Notes under the pieces: model-generated | Told to the model about the DNA's origin: nothing | Seen by the model: only the letters and a program-made list of their open reading frames with translations | The model's database searches: none | Program-made: the position numbers and the translations under genes | Assembly: GCA_017537965.1 (NCBI GenBank) | Contig: JAFYJV010000018.1 | Span: 124,001-188,000 of the forward strand | Reading direction: 5' to 3' | Source: Bacteroidales bacterium | Lineage (GTDB): Bacteria > Bacteroidota > Bacteroidia > Bacteroidales > F082 | Length of the DNA: 64,000 nucleotides | In this document: in pieces, positions 43,473 through 51,865 of the stretch | How the letters are laid out: each line of letters opens with the position of its first letter | How positions within the stretch are numbered: position 1 is the stretch's first letter

Positions 43473-44549
43473 ATGATCAAGCGTAAAAACACCCTTCCTT
43501 TCCTTTCGATGAGGAACCTCCTGCTGCTTTCATTGGCAGTCAGTGTGGGATTCCATCTGCTGTTCTCCCTGTCGGCCTTCTTCGGCGACACCCTATTCTT
43601 TTCCGAACCAAAGCCCATGCCGGAAGGGAAATTCAACTTCCTTCGTGTGCTGACTTTTACGGCGTGCAGTTTCATCATGGTGTTCTTTGTTTTCCTGTTC
43701 AACAAGAGGATGCTTCGTATCGACTTCAAGAAAAACTATATCCGGTTGATTTGGATCGTCGTCGGCTCACTAGTGATCACCGCTGCCTTCAGTGTGTTTT
43801 TCAACTTTCTTCCGATATGGATGGAAAGGTTTGAGCCCAAGCCAGGCTTCATGCCAAGGATCATCCGAAACGGTCTCGTGAAGGACTTCCTATTGGCAGC
43901 AATCGTCATCTTGATCGTCCAACTGTTGAAGACCCTTCACGAACGTAACCAGATCACCGTGGAGAACGAATCGCTGCGGGCTGAAAACATCACTACGCAC
44001 TACGAGGCACTCAAGAGTCAGATGGATCCGCATTTCATGTTCAACTCTTTGAATACCTTGCAGTCGCTTATCGGCATGGATGCAGAGAAGGCTCAGAGCT
44101 ATGTGCAGGAGCTCTCGCAGGTGCTTCGATCGACTTTACAGAACAAGGAGGTGGTCACCCTGGAACAAGAGATGCAAGGTGTCCATGCCTATTGTAACTT
44201 GATGCAGATCCGTTATGGGGACAATCTGAAGTTTGATTTCCAGGTGGATCCGAAGTTCCTTCCGTATCAGGTGCTTCCGCTTTCGGTGCAGGGCTTGGTG
44301 GAGAACGCCATCAAGCATAATGTCATCAGTGGCAAGCAGCCGTTGCAGGTGAGCATTGTCACCGAACCTACTGGGGTGTTGAAAGTCTCCAATCCCATCC
44401 AACCCAAGATCATGGAAGAGCCGGGCAACGGCATCGGCTTGGCAAATCTCGCGGAGCGTTATCGATTGAAGTGGGATGTGGAGGTTGAAATAGTGAACGA
44501 CGGGAATTGTTTTGAAGTAACTTTGCCATTGATTGACTCAAAAGAATAA
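43473..44549 (+). CDS. LytS/YehU-type membrane histidine kinase
   Basis: 358 residues from ATG 43473; an ATG 12 codons later is an alternative. Four N-terminal membrane helices (about 14-35, 60-78, 88-110, 135-155), a coiled coil, then a His_kinase domain with the phospho-acceptor in LKSQMDPHFMFNSLNTLQSL and an HATPase with GLVENAIKHNVISG and NGIGLANL. This is the sensor of a LytS/LytTR two-component pair; it ends 4 bases before the response regulator. Confidence 0.9.
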   Translation: MIKRKNTLPFLSMRNLLLLSLAVSVGFHLLFSLSAFFGDTLFFSEPKPMPEGKFNFLRVLTFTACSFIMVFFVFLFNKRMLRIDFKKNYIRLIWIVVGSLVITAAFSVFFNFLPIWMERFEPKPGFMPRIIRNGLVKDFLLAAIVILIVQLLKTLHERNQITVENESLRAENITTHYEALKSQMDPHFMFNSLNTLQSLIGMDAEKAQSYVQELSQVLRSTLQNKEVVTLEQEMQGVHAYCNLMQIRYGDNLKFDFQVDPKFLPYQVLPLSVQGLVENAIKHNVISGKQPLQVSIVTEPTGVLKVSNPIQPKIMEEPGNGIGLANLAERYRLKWDVEVEIVNDGNCFEVTLPLIDSKE

Positions 44550-44553
44550 GCCC

Positions 44554-45318
44554 ATGAAAGCTGTCATCATCGAAGACGAAAGCGTAGCGGCCCAGGCGTT
44601 GCAGTCGCTGATACAAGATATCGACCCCGAGATGGAGGTCGGTATTGTGCTCCAGACGATCGAGGAGAGCGTGGAGTGGTTCGAGGAGAACCCGATGCCC
44701 GACTTGGTGTTCATGGACATCCATCTGGCCGATGGTTCTTCCTTTGCCATCTTCGACAAGGTGGAGATCACCTGCCCGATCATCTTTACGACCGCCTACG
44801 ATGAATATGCGCTTAAGGCCTTCGAGGTCAACAGCATCGACTATCTGCTCAAGCCGATCAACAAGGCTGATTTGGAACGGGCGTTGAGCAAGTACCAGCA
44901 TTTGACAGCGGCATCGTCGGGCCAAGACAAGGCCTCATTGGAAGGGCTGCTGGCGCAGATGGGCAATCTGAAGAAGAAGTACAAGACCTGTTTCCTGCTG
45001 CCTGAGCGTGACAAGCTTATCCCTTTGGCAACCAGCAATATCGCCTACATCTTCATCGACACCAAGACGGTGAAGGCCATCTCGATGGATGGGCATACTT
45101 ATTATCTTAACCAGACGTTGGACGACATCATGGCGCAGTTGGATCCCGAGGTCTTTTTCCGTGCCAATAGGCAGTTCATCATTTCTCGCGCCGCGGTCAA
45201 GGACATGTCCATTTGGTTCGGTAACAAGCTTTCGATCAACCTTTCGGTGCCGGTTCCTGAGAAAATCATCGTGAGCAAAGCCAGGGTTGGAGAATTCAAG
45301 TCTTGGTTTGCGGAATGA
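44554..45318 (+). CDS. LytTR-family response regulator
   Basis: 254 residues from ATG 44554 (MKAVIIEDESVAAQA). REC domain with acceptor Asp in DLVFMDIHLADG and the conserved Lys in SIDYLLKPI; a LytTR DNA-binding domain follows (LIPLATSNIAYIFIDTKTV, FFRANRQFIISRAAVKDM). Paired with the upstream kinase by spacing. Regulated genes are not evident; LytTR sites were not sought. Confidence 0.92.
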   Translation: MKAVIIEDESVAAQALQSLIQDIDPEMEVGIVLQTIEESVEWFEENPMPDLVFMDIHLADGSSFAIFDKVEITCPIIFTTAYDEYALKAFEVNSIDYLLKPINKADLERALSKYQHLTAASSGQDKASLEGLLAQMGNLKKKYKTCFLLPERDKLIPLATSNIAYIFIDTKTVKAISMDGHTYYLNQTLDDIMAQLDPEVFFRANRQFIISRAAVKDMSIWFGNKLSINLSVPVPEKIIVSKARVGEFKSWFAE

Positions 45319-45324
45319 TTTATT

Positions 45325-45350
45325 AAACAAATCAACAACTCAACATAATG
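45325..45350 (+). repeat. CAACAANN-type array before the dehydrogenase start
   Basis: 8-mers AAACAAAT, CAACAACT and CAACATAA lead directly into ATG 45348, a shorter version of the glyA and trpS leader arrays. Confidence 0.5.
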
Positions 45351-46274
45351 AAAATCGTATTCCTTGAACCCCTTGGGCTGAAAGTCAGCCTGATCGAAGA
45401 GGCTTGTGCTGGATTGAAGGCACAAGGCCATGAAGTCGTCATTTATCCCAATCGTAACGAGAATCTCAACGAGATGATTCGTCGAGCCCAAGACGCAGAG
45501 ATCGTCATCGAGAGCAATATTCCTTTGAGAAAGGACTTCCTCGATGCTTGTCCCAAGCTGAAGATGCTGTCCATTGCCTTCACGGGCTTGGATCATATCG
45601 ACATGGAGGAATGTCGGCGTCGCGGCATCGTCGTGAAGAATGCTGCCGGCTATTCTACTGAAGCTGTGGCTGAACTGGCAATTGCCATGATGGTGGATGT
45701 GTATCGCAAGGTGGTGGAGAACGACCGTATCACCAGAGAATGCCAGCGAAAGGGCATCATGCCGGGCCGTGAGATCGGGGGCAAGACCATTGGTATCATT
45801 GGCATGGGCAATATTGGCCAACGAGTTGCCAAGCTGGCCAACGCATACGGCTGCAAGGTGCTGGCCTGGAACCGCACGCCCAAGACCGTCGATGGCGTGA
45901 CTTTCGTGGACAAGGAAACTTTGTTAAAGGAGTCGGATATTGTAACTTTGCACATTGCGCTTAATAACGAGACCCGCGACTTCATCACGGCAAAGGAGTT
46001 GAAGCTGATGAAGCCGTCGGCGATCCTGATTAATACAGCGCGAGGGCCTGTCGTGAACGAGCAGGCCCTCGCGGATGCTTTGAAATCTGGTTTGATTGCC
46101 GGTGCGGCCACCGATGTATATGGCACCGAGCCACCGTTGAAAGCGGATCATCCGCTGTTTGATGCCCCGAACTTGATCATGTTGCCTCACATCGGCTTTG
46201 CCACCGAGGAGGCCTTTGTCCTGAGGCTGGGAATCGTTATCGATAATATAGAAAGAAGCCAGAATCTCTTCTGA
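45348..46274 (+). CDS. D-2-hydroxyacid dehydrogenase, NAD-binding
   Basis: 308 residues. Rossmann motif IIGMGNIGQRVAKL; catalytic Arg in INTARGPVVNEQAL, Glu in TDVYGTEPPL and His in LPHIGFATEEAF. Family includes phosphoglycerate, glycerate and lactate dehydrogenases; exact substrate not determinable. The last codons (ERSQNLF) are themselves composed of heptamer repeats, so the C-terminal tail may be repeat-derived. Confidence 0.85.
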   Translation: MKIVFLEPLGLKVSLIEEACAGLKAQGHEVVIYPNRNENLNEMIRRAQDAEIVIESNIPLRKDFLDACPKLKMLSIAFTGLDHIDMEECRRRGIVVKNAAGYSTEAVAELAIAMMVDVYRKVVENDRITRECQRKGIMPGREIGGKTIGIIGMGNIGQRVAKLANAYGCKVLAWNRTPKTVDGVTFVDKETLLKESDIVTLHIALNNETRDFITAKELKLMKPSAILINTARGPVVNEQALADALKSGLIAGAATDVYGTEPPLKADHPLFDAPNLIMLPHIGFATEEAFVLRLGIVIDNIERSQNLF

Positions 46275-46303
46275 CTTCTTCCTTCTGTCTTCTGAATTCT
46301 TTC
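46251..46303. repeat. Heptanucleotide array 6
   Basis: 7-mers AGAAAGA, AGCCAGA in the 3' end of the dehydrogenase gene, then CTTCTGA, CTTCTTC, CTTCTGT, CTTCTGA, ATTCTTT. The opposing arms can form a hairpin and likely serve as terminator. Confidence 0.7.
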
Positions 46304-47389
46304 TTATTGATGGACGTTCCCGGAAAGGGTGCGGATGAATTGGTTGGCAGCGTTCTTCAAGTTTTGGAAGTCGTTGCCCAAAGAGCTTGAGCAGTCAAGT
46401 ACCAGCATGATCATAGCGCTTTTGAACTCTTCGTGTTTAGTGGTGTTGCCGCTCGGGGTGAATTCGCTGCAGCGCTGCCACGACTCATAGTTTTGATTCC
46501 ACGTCCACTCTTTGGTCGAGGTGATGGGTGCTTCCAAACCGTCTTCGGTGTAGAGGTTGGTGAAGCTGAAGCTGTCCATCATGCCGTCGCTTGTGGCATA
46601 AATGGCATTGGTGTCGTCGCATTGCAGTCCGACATACTGGATCTCGTAGAGGATGCCTTGGTTGTTTTCGCGGGTGTACATGGCTTGGATGTACATCTGC
46701 GATTCTTCGGCGGAGTCGATATTGTCGAAGGTGAACCTGATCATGCCTTGTTCCAGAGCGGGTGTTGTCAAAGTGACGTCGTACGAATAGCTTTGGTTGT
46801 AAAGTTCTTGAGCGATTTCTGCAAAGATGTTGCCGATTTGCGTCATGTTATCCACTTCATACACGTTGTCGAGGTTGTTTGAGAGCTTCCTGAGGTTCTG
46901 TTTGAAAGCGATGGTGTCGGAGATGTCGGAGCCCTTGACGCCGATGGCATAGGCGGAGATGGGGATTTGGTTGTCGCCTATGGTGAGGGTGTTGATGCGG
47001 TTGTGGACGGCTGAGAGGTATTCTTCGCCAGAGTTGTAGTTGTCATTCAAAGCATACGATCCGATGTCCAAGCCGTCGGTGAAAGTCACAATGGAGACGT
47101 TGATGAGGTCTTCGGGAGGGGTGACGGCTTCAATCTTGTCGAGGGCGGTGTTCACGGCATGGTAGAGGGCGGTTCCGCTTTCCATGCTGAGTCCGTTGAT
47201 AAAGTCGATCATGTCTTCTTGCGTTGATTCGTTGAGGATCTTGAGCGGTTTGATGTGCAAATCCTGGTTGAATCCGATGATGCCTACATAAAGACCTTGC
47301 TTGCTGGTGTCGGTTTTTTCCTTGAAGCAGCTGGTCATCAGTGTTGATGTGAGCAGCAGTGCTGCCATTAGAATCAGATTTCTTTTCAT
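46304..47389 (-). CDS. Lipoprotein with apparently circularly permuted von Willebrand A domain
   Basis: 361 residues with lipobox LMTSC (Cys21). A vWA MIDAS normally runs DxSxS, then Thr, then Asp from N to C. Here the Thr motif (SGTALYHAV, T73) and Asp motif (VTFTDGLD, D105) are at the N-terminus after a beta2-like strand (LYVGIIGFNQDL), while DxSxS (LVLDCSSSLG, D332-S334-S336) with its following helix (FQNLKNAANQFI) is at the C-terminus. The intervening 200-320 region is beta-rich. All MIDAS residues are present, so a permuted metal-binding vWA fold is likely. A TATCTTTG box lies 40 bases upstream. Ligand unknown. Confidence 0.72.
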   Translation of the reverse strand: MKRNLILMAALLLTSTLMTSCFKEKTDTSKQGLYVGIIGFNQDLHIKPLKILNESTQEDMIDFINGLSMESGTALYHAVNTALDKIEAVTPPEDLINVSIVTFTDGLDIGSYALNDNYNSGEEYLSAVHNRINTLTIGDNQIPISAYAIGVKGSDISDTIAFKQNLRKLSNNLDNVYEVDNMTQIGNIFAEIAQELYNQSYSYDVTLTTPALEQGMIRFTFDNIDSAEESQMYIQAMYTRENNQGILYEIQYVGLQCDDTNAIYATSDGMMDSFSFTNLYTEDGLEAPITSTKEWTWNQNYESWQRCSEFTPSGNTTKHEEFKSAMIMLVLDCSSSLGNDFQNLKNAANQFIRTLSGNVHQ

Positions 47390-47428
47390 GGTATTGAAAA
47401 TTAGTATTGTTCAGATGATTTCAAAACG

Positions 47429-47436
47429 CAAAGATA
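47429..47436 (-). promoter_or_regulatory. Predicted -7 box for the vWA lipoprotein
   Basis: The minus strand reads TATCTTTG followed by CG, 40 bases before ATG 47389. Confidence 0.5.
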
Positions 47437-47455
47437 GTAAAAATATTATTTCCAT

Positions 47456-48403
47456 TCACTCAGTTTCATTAATGGAGACGGGTTGAGCATCCAAAAACGA
47501 TGCTTCCCAAAAAAGATCTGCATTGGTGGTGATGGTATTGCCTCCTCCTATATCGAACGGTTCATAACCAGAGGGAACTAAATTGATATAACTGTTGCGG
47601 ATGACATCTTCAACCTTATAGTCTTCTTGATAATACGATAACGTTCCCCAGCATGCGAACCAGTAGGTGTTTTTCGCCATATAAGCATAATAATCGTCCA
47701 CTTTGCTGCTGCCTTGGCCAAAAGCTGGATGCATCCTCATTTTCTTGCCGGCAATGTAATGCTCTCGCATTTCTTTGAGTGACAAGGGGATGCCGTCCAA
47801 GTCTGATACATAATGTCCACCCATGTCGGAGTCTATCATAGCCCATTTGTTTAGTTCGGGGAGCCATACCTCATTGACGACATGACAATCCGGATCGTCT
47901 TTGTCTTGGGGCATGCAAGTGATATACCTTGCCTTGATGTTCTCAGCGAGAAGCAGTTCAAATGTCAAGATGCTATGAAGGCGGCAGTTGAAAGCGGGAG
48001 CTACCTCTTTCGTGTATTCCCACAATCCTATGGCGTTAACATGTTCGGGCCATTTCCTTTGGTTGTCGTGCGGGATGTTCGAGGCAACAAACTTGCCAAT
48101 CGCAACGGCTTTTTCCCAGGTGTCGGCATTTTCCGGAAAGAGGGTGTCCAACTGGAAATAATCGCGAATTTCCTTTGCCCTGACTGAATCTTGAATGATT
48201 TGCATAGAAAACACATTGGTGTCTTTAGCATAATCCCCCGAAGAGCGCAAGGCTTTAAGTCTGTTTTTGTACAAGCCAATGTTATTTTTGCTTACCTCTA
48301 CGTCATAGTTTGGCGATATGATCCAAATAATGATAGCAGCAATAATGGCAAGTCCACCAAGTATGGCTAAGACATTGCGGATGATGGAGAAGGGTTTTTT
48401 CAT
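47456..48403 (-). CDS. Membrane-anchored transglutaminase-like protein
   Basis: 315 residues. One N-terminal membrane helix (about 11-31, VLAILGGLAIIAAIIIWII), then a transglutaminase-like core: Cys in APAFNCRLHSILTFELL, His in CHVVNEVWL and Asp in WAMIDSDMGG form the expected triad. The fold is shared by bacterial proteases, amidases and crosslinkers, so activity cannot be assigned. AT-rich relative to the housekeeping genes. It sits upstream of the vWA lipoprotein on the same strand, with that gene's own promoter between. Confidence 0.7.
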   Translation of the reverse strand: MKKPFSIIRNVLAILGGLAIIAAIIIWIISPNYDVEVSKNNIGLYKNRLKALRSSGDYAKDTNVFSMQIIQDSVRAKEIRDYFQLDTLFPENADTWEKAVAIGKFVASNIPHDNQRKWPEHVNAIGLWEYTKEVAPAFNCRLHSILTFELLLAENIKARYITCMPQDKDDPDCHVVNEVWLPELNKWAMIDSDMGGHYVSDLDGIPLSLKEMREHYIAGKKMRMHPAFGQGSSKVDDYYAYMAKNTYWFACWGTLSYYQEDYKVEDVIRNSYINLVPSGYEPFDIGGGNTITTNADLFWEASFLDAQPVSINETE

Positions 48404-48453
48404 GAATTAAAAATAGAAGAGCCAATGCACATGCACCGACTTTTTAGAATACT

Positions 48454-49353
48454 TTATTTTCCGATGTTTAATAATCGCATCGTACAACCACCAATGTTGT
48501 TTTCGACAATCTTGGTTACCACGGTTTGTTCCAAATAGATCATGTAACAATGATGGAGACTTAGAATCATATCTTGGAGATGTTGGTCGTCTTCCATGTC
48601 AATGATTGTCAAACCAACTTCTTTGCATTTTTCCTTTGAAATATGTCTGCTATGAACCTTTGTTGTGTCGTTGTTGTTAAACGCTTTCAGGATTTCTTTT
48701 CGTTTGCTTTTTTCTGAAATGGTTTTTGATAAAATCTCATCAGCTAAATCGTCAGATAATTCGATGGCTTGTTCGCAAGTAACCAAGAAGGTTGGATTGT
48801 ATTTTGAAAAGATGACTTGCCAAAGTCCAAGAGCATGAGGGTTGTTTTTAATATCCTCCTTGGCTTTTTCGAATTCCTTCAATACGGATTGACAGGCGAT
48901 TCCACCAATTTGAGGATCAAAGGGACCTAAACACGATTGTTTCCCCATCATGATTTCTTTGCATGAGACTGCGACCAACGAGCCGGCCGACATTGCCATT
49001 TGTGGGACAATTGCTCTTATATTACCTTGAAAAATGGAGTGTAAATAGTTGATGATTTTCTCGGTTGCAGCGATTTCACCGCCGGGGGTGTGTAATATTA
49101 AATCGACGCCTTTTGATTTGTCGAGCTTATAGACGGCTTCCATAAAGGCGTTAATGTCCTTGTCGTTGATGGAAACATCCGACGCAGTTGGCTTCTGTAA
49201 CCATCCGGAATAATAGGTAATTACATTTCGGCCAGTGCACCTCGATATCTCATCTAGGTATTTTTGTTTCTCCTTAACAAGAAAAGGAATTCTTTCCGCT
49301 TCCTTGGTTTTGGAGAACTTGTTAAAGATCTCACTCCAACTCGGCATACGCAA
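48454..49353 (-). CDS. SDH-family Clp-fold serine protease
   Basis: 299 residues. The Clp/crotonase-fold features of the serine dehydrogenase proteinase family are visible: DLILHTPGGEI, PQMAMSAGSLVAVSC (nucleophile Ser) and GPFDPQIGG, with ADEILSKTI near the end. No signal or transmembrane segment is obvious, though members elsewhere are membrane associated. It follows the 55-residue gene by 5 bases, so the two form one operon from the promoter at 49575. Substrate unknown. Confidence 0.75.
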   Translation of the reverse strand: MRMPSWSEIFNKFSKTKEAERIPFLVKEKQKYLDEISRCTGRNVITYYSGWLQKPTASDVSINDKDINAFMEAVYKLDKSKGVDLILHTPGGEIAATEKIINYLHSIFQGNIRAIVPQMAMSAGSLVAVSCKEIMMGKQSCLGPFDPQIGGIACQSVLKEFEKAKEDIKNNPHALGLWQVIFSKYNPTFLVTCEQAIELSDDLADEILSKTISEKSKRKEILKAFNNNDTTKVHSRHISKEKCKEVGLTIIDMEDDQHLQDMILSLHHCYMIYLEQTVVTKIVENNIGGCTMRLLNIGK

Positions 49354-49358
49354 TCTTA

Positions 49359-49526
49359 TTAATGAAGGATTCCGCTTACGGTAACAAGGCTTTCGTCATA
49401 CACGGAATATTGCTCGTAATAATCCCCTCGCTTAACCCATTCTCGTTGGAGAAGGGGATTGTCGCCTTGATATCCGTCCATGATGGCTTCAAAATCACTT
49501 TCCAGTTTTGATTTTTTGTTTGACAT
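49359..49526 (-). CDS. Small 55-residue protein upstream of the serine protease
   Basis: ATG 49526 gives MSNKKSKLESDFEAIMDGYQ...; earlier in-frame starts lie close to or before the promoter. Hydrophilic, acidic, aromatic-rich (GDYYEQYSVYDESLV) without a signal peptide. The tight 5-base spacing to the protease gene suggests functional linkage such as substrate, inhibitor or adaptor. No known family. Confidence 0.5.
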   Translation of the reverse strand: MSNKKSKLESDFEAIMDGYQGDNPLLQREWVKRGDYYEQYSVYDESLVTVSGILH

Positions 49527-49574
49527 TTCAGCCTGTTTTGTAAATTGAAAGTTTCGGATCGTGTATTTCGATAG

Positions 49575-49582
49575 CAAAGATA
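49575..49582 (-). promoter_or_regulatory. Predicted -7 box for the small gene and protease
   Basis: The minus strand reads TATCTTTG followed by CT, about 49 bases before ATG 49526. Confidence 0.5.
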
Positions 49583-49686
49583 ATGCTTTTTTCTTAACTC
49601 TGCAAGAGTTTTGTAAAAAAAATTACATTTTTGAATCAATTATTTCTAATAACCTCTATTTCAGGTGTTGGAGAAGTGCTTGTGAC

Positions 49687-49754
49687 AAAACTGCTACCGC
49701 CCGTAGCAGTTTTCGGGTGCTTCCTTAAAAACTGCGACAAGCTGTCGCAGTTTT
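49687..49754 (-). terminator. Two tandem hairpins after the Abi_C gene
   Basis: AAAACTGCTAC/GTAGCAGTTTT (49687-49713) and AAAACTGCGACA/TGTCGCAGTTTT (49728-49754) share the same outer AAAACTGC/GCAGTTTT sequence. They lie in the 317-base gap 49527-49843, downstream of the Abi_C gene on the minus strand, with A/T runs on both sides. No gene was seen in the gap. Confidence 0.6.
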
Positions 49755-49843
49755 GCCTATTGAGTCTTTTACACCGTGGCAGCCGAAAACCAAAATCTAA
49801 TATTCATCCAAACGGCAGTCATAACCCGACAGCCAAACTATAA

Positions 49844-50602
49844 CTAAAATGGCAATTCTATTTCAGTCTCTTGATCAATAATTGGATAGTCCTTTTGGTA
49901 AAGTTTTAATAAATACAAACCAATTGTGGATACTGCATTAATAATGAAAAATGCCAAAATTGGGTCTTCTATTACAATATCAGTATCTGTTTTTCCGTGT
50001 GTTACCAATGTTTCGTCACTTCGAATATCTTCAATTGCTTGACAACATTTTAGTAACCCGCTCCCAATCCTTTTAATTTCATCAGGAATGTGTTGTGAAG
50101 GATGCGCTTTTAGCTTTTTTAAGCATTTCTCGGTTAGTTTATATAATGTATCATTATCGTTATACAGGTCATCAAATAGTCTTTTGTCTTTTAGTATTTC
50201 TTTGATAATACTTTCAAGTGCAGAGTTGGCTAAAGACACCGCAATATCAGGTTCGTCATTGACTTTTTTGCATGCTAATTCAAAGGTCTTTCCTGCTGTT
50301 TTATAAGATGACTTAACTTCATTCTTGAAGATAGGGATGCTCGGAAGAAAATCGGGAGTATCGATTTCTAAGTCTATGGCGATCTTGAGCAAAGTTTCAT
50401 CATCAATATTGTGAAGTGTTGCATCTAAATCTAAATCACCATTATTATTTAGACAAATACCAAAATTTTGATTAAAAGCATCATAATACTCTATCCACCT
50501 TGTAAGATAGGCGCGAATATCAGAACTTGAATATTGCTGTTTTAACTCTGATTTAATTTTGTTTATCAGACTTATAATATATTTTGGAGAAATCTGTTCC
50601 AT
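49844..50602 (-). CDS. Abortive-infection family protein (Abi_C domain)
   Basis: 252 residues. The C-terminal half matches the abortive infection C-terminus pattern: PDIAVSLANSALESIIKEIL, then HIPDEIKRIGSGLLKCCQAIEDIRSDETLVTHGKTD. The N-terminal 110 residues are helical and unassigned. Abi_C proteins occur in phage-defence and stress-exclusion loci. It begins 7 bases after the GIY-YIG gene stop on the same strand, so the two form a candidate two-gene defence unit. DNA is AT-rich. Confidence 0.75.
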   Translation of the reverse strand: MEQISPKYIISLINKIKSELKQQYSSSDIRAYLTRWIEYYDAFNQNFGICLNNNGDLDLDATLHNIDDETLLKIAIDLEIDTPDFLPSIPIFKNEVKSSYKTAGKTFELACKKVNDEPDIAVSLANSALESIIKEILKDKRLFDDLYNDNDTLYKLTEKCLKKLKAHPSQHIPDEIKRIGSGLLKCCQAIEDIRSDETLVTHGKTDTDIVIEDPILAFFIINAVSTIGLYLLKLYQKDYPIIDQETEIELPF

Positions 50603-50609
50603 TTGTTAT

Positions 50610-51737
50610 TTATTTCAACGTTTCAATTATCGCCGCAACATCCTCATCGTTAAGATTAAACCATTCTCCACGAACTCGTTGCTGGCTATATGCAGTATGC
50701 AAAGCGGATTCTATCGCTTCGGCAATTTTTCGTGTTGGAAATTTCTTGCAGGCAAGCATCTCTATTGATGGCTTCTCACTTTGCAATGTCTTCTCTCTAT
50801 ACTCCGGTTTGTTGGAAATCCCTATTTTGTGATAACCGTTAGTGTTATCGCGCATTATGTAAACATAACACCAATTGAAAATGTATTCTATCGGAGTTTT
50901 TACAACTGTACGACGTGGTAACTGATAATCTGGAACCAGAAATTTGATTACATCAAGATGACTCTTTACGTATGTGCGAATAGCTTCTGGGCCATCTAGA
51001 AAAGAATCCCCAATTGTGACAGTCTTGGGACGCATTGATTCGTCTTTGAAGTTCACCCGATACGAAACTAAGGTTGAATATAGCAGCGTTTCAACATCTT
51101 CTTTGTAAGAGACAAAAGTAGTTTCACATCTATTAGTACTTATCTTTTTTGGTTTTGTCGTAATCGGGAAGTCTATGATTTTTCCATCGTCAAATAATAA
51201 AGAAAGACAATCTCCTAATTTGAGTTTATTGCTTATGTCGAAGCAGAACAACATCTTCTCTTCGTAGAAAATAACTCTAAAACAATCGTCATTATCAAAC
51301 ATAATTTCATCAGGATTCTCTTTTCTATGAAAGCCGTCCCAATAATTAAAGACAATACTTCGGAGTCCAGTGTACGGATCCGTTTCTAACGCAGAGCCCT
51401 CGCAACAAAAATAATAGGAGCATAATTCTTGACTATTATCAAAAACACTTGCTAGTAATTTGTTATCCCAACTACGAATACCTTCGTTTTGGATAACGAA
51501 GCTACCACTATTTTGGATAATATAGAAAAAACCATCGTTGGGAGATATTATATTGAATACATGTTCTTTTGTAGTTCCCAACAACCGGTTATATTCTTCA
51601 TATATGATAGAGCCTAATACTTCATCTTTTTTTACAAAAGAAAAATCTTTGACAATCCATTTTACATTTATCCAGTTCCAGTTTGCTGACGGAATGTTAA
51701 AAGCCGCTTTATAATAAGTATTATAAATGCAATTCAT
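50610..51737 (-). CDS. T5orf172-type GIY-YIG nuclease with novel N-domain
   Basis: 375 residues from ATG 51737; the longer frame overlaps the promoter. The last about 95 residues form a GIY-YIG/T5orf172 domain: YVYIMRDNTNGYHKIGISNKPEYREKTLQ, the Arg/Glu helix (AEAIESALHTAY) and GEWFNL. Residues 1-270 are beta-rich (alternating polar and aromatic) with no recognised domain and may sense or bind substrate. Paired with the Abi_C gene directly downstream. DNA is AT-rich. A nuclease-based defence role is inferred. Confidence 0.7.
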   Translation of the reverse strand: MNCIYNTYYKAAFNIPSANWNWINVKWIVKDFSFVKKDEVLGSIIYEEYNRLLGTTKEHVFNIISPNDGFFYIIQNSGSFVIQNEGIRSWDNKLLASVFDNSQELCSYYFCCEGSALETDPYTGLRSIVFNYWDGFHRKENPDEIMFDNDDCFRVIFYEEKMLFCFDISNKLKLGDCLSLLFDDGKIIDFPITTKPKKISTNRCETTFVSYKEDVETLLYSTLVSYRVNFKDESMRPKTVTIGDSFLDGPEAIRTYVKSHLDVIKFLVPDYQLPRRTVVKTPIEYIFNWCYVYIMRDNTNGYHKIGISNKPEYREKTLQSEKPSIEMLACKKFPTRKIAEAIESALHTAYSQQRVRGEWFNLNDEDVAAIIETLK

Positions 51738-51795
51738 CGCTGTATTCTTTAGAAACCAAATCAGGCTCTTGATTATTTCGGTTGTTTTATCGTTG

Positions 51796-51803
51796 CAAAA
51801 ATA
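51796..51803 (-). promoter_or_regulatory. Predicted -7 box for the GIY-YIG/Abi_C pair
   Basis: The minus strand reads TATTTTTG followed by CA, 59 bases before ATG 51737. Confidence 0.45.
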
Positions 51804-51810
51804 ACAAATA

Positions 51811-51840
51811 AACGGCGCGTCTTTTTTTAGATGCGCCGTT
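51811..51840 (-). terminator. Hairpin after the pyruvate:ferredoxin oxidoreductase gene
   Basis: Stem AACGGCGC / GCGCCGTT with a 14-base loop; the minus-strand tail TTTATTTGTTATTTTT is only moderately U-rich. Confidence 0.6.
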
Positions 51841-51865
51841 TTTGTCATTCAGGAAACAACCTTGG

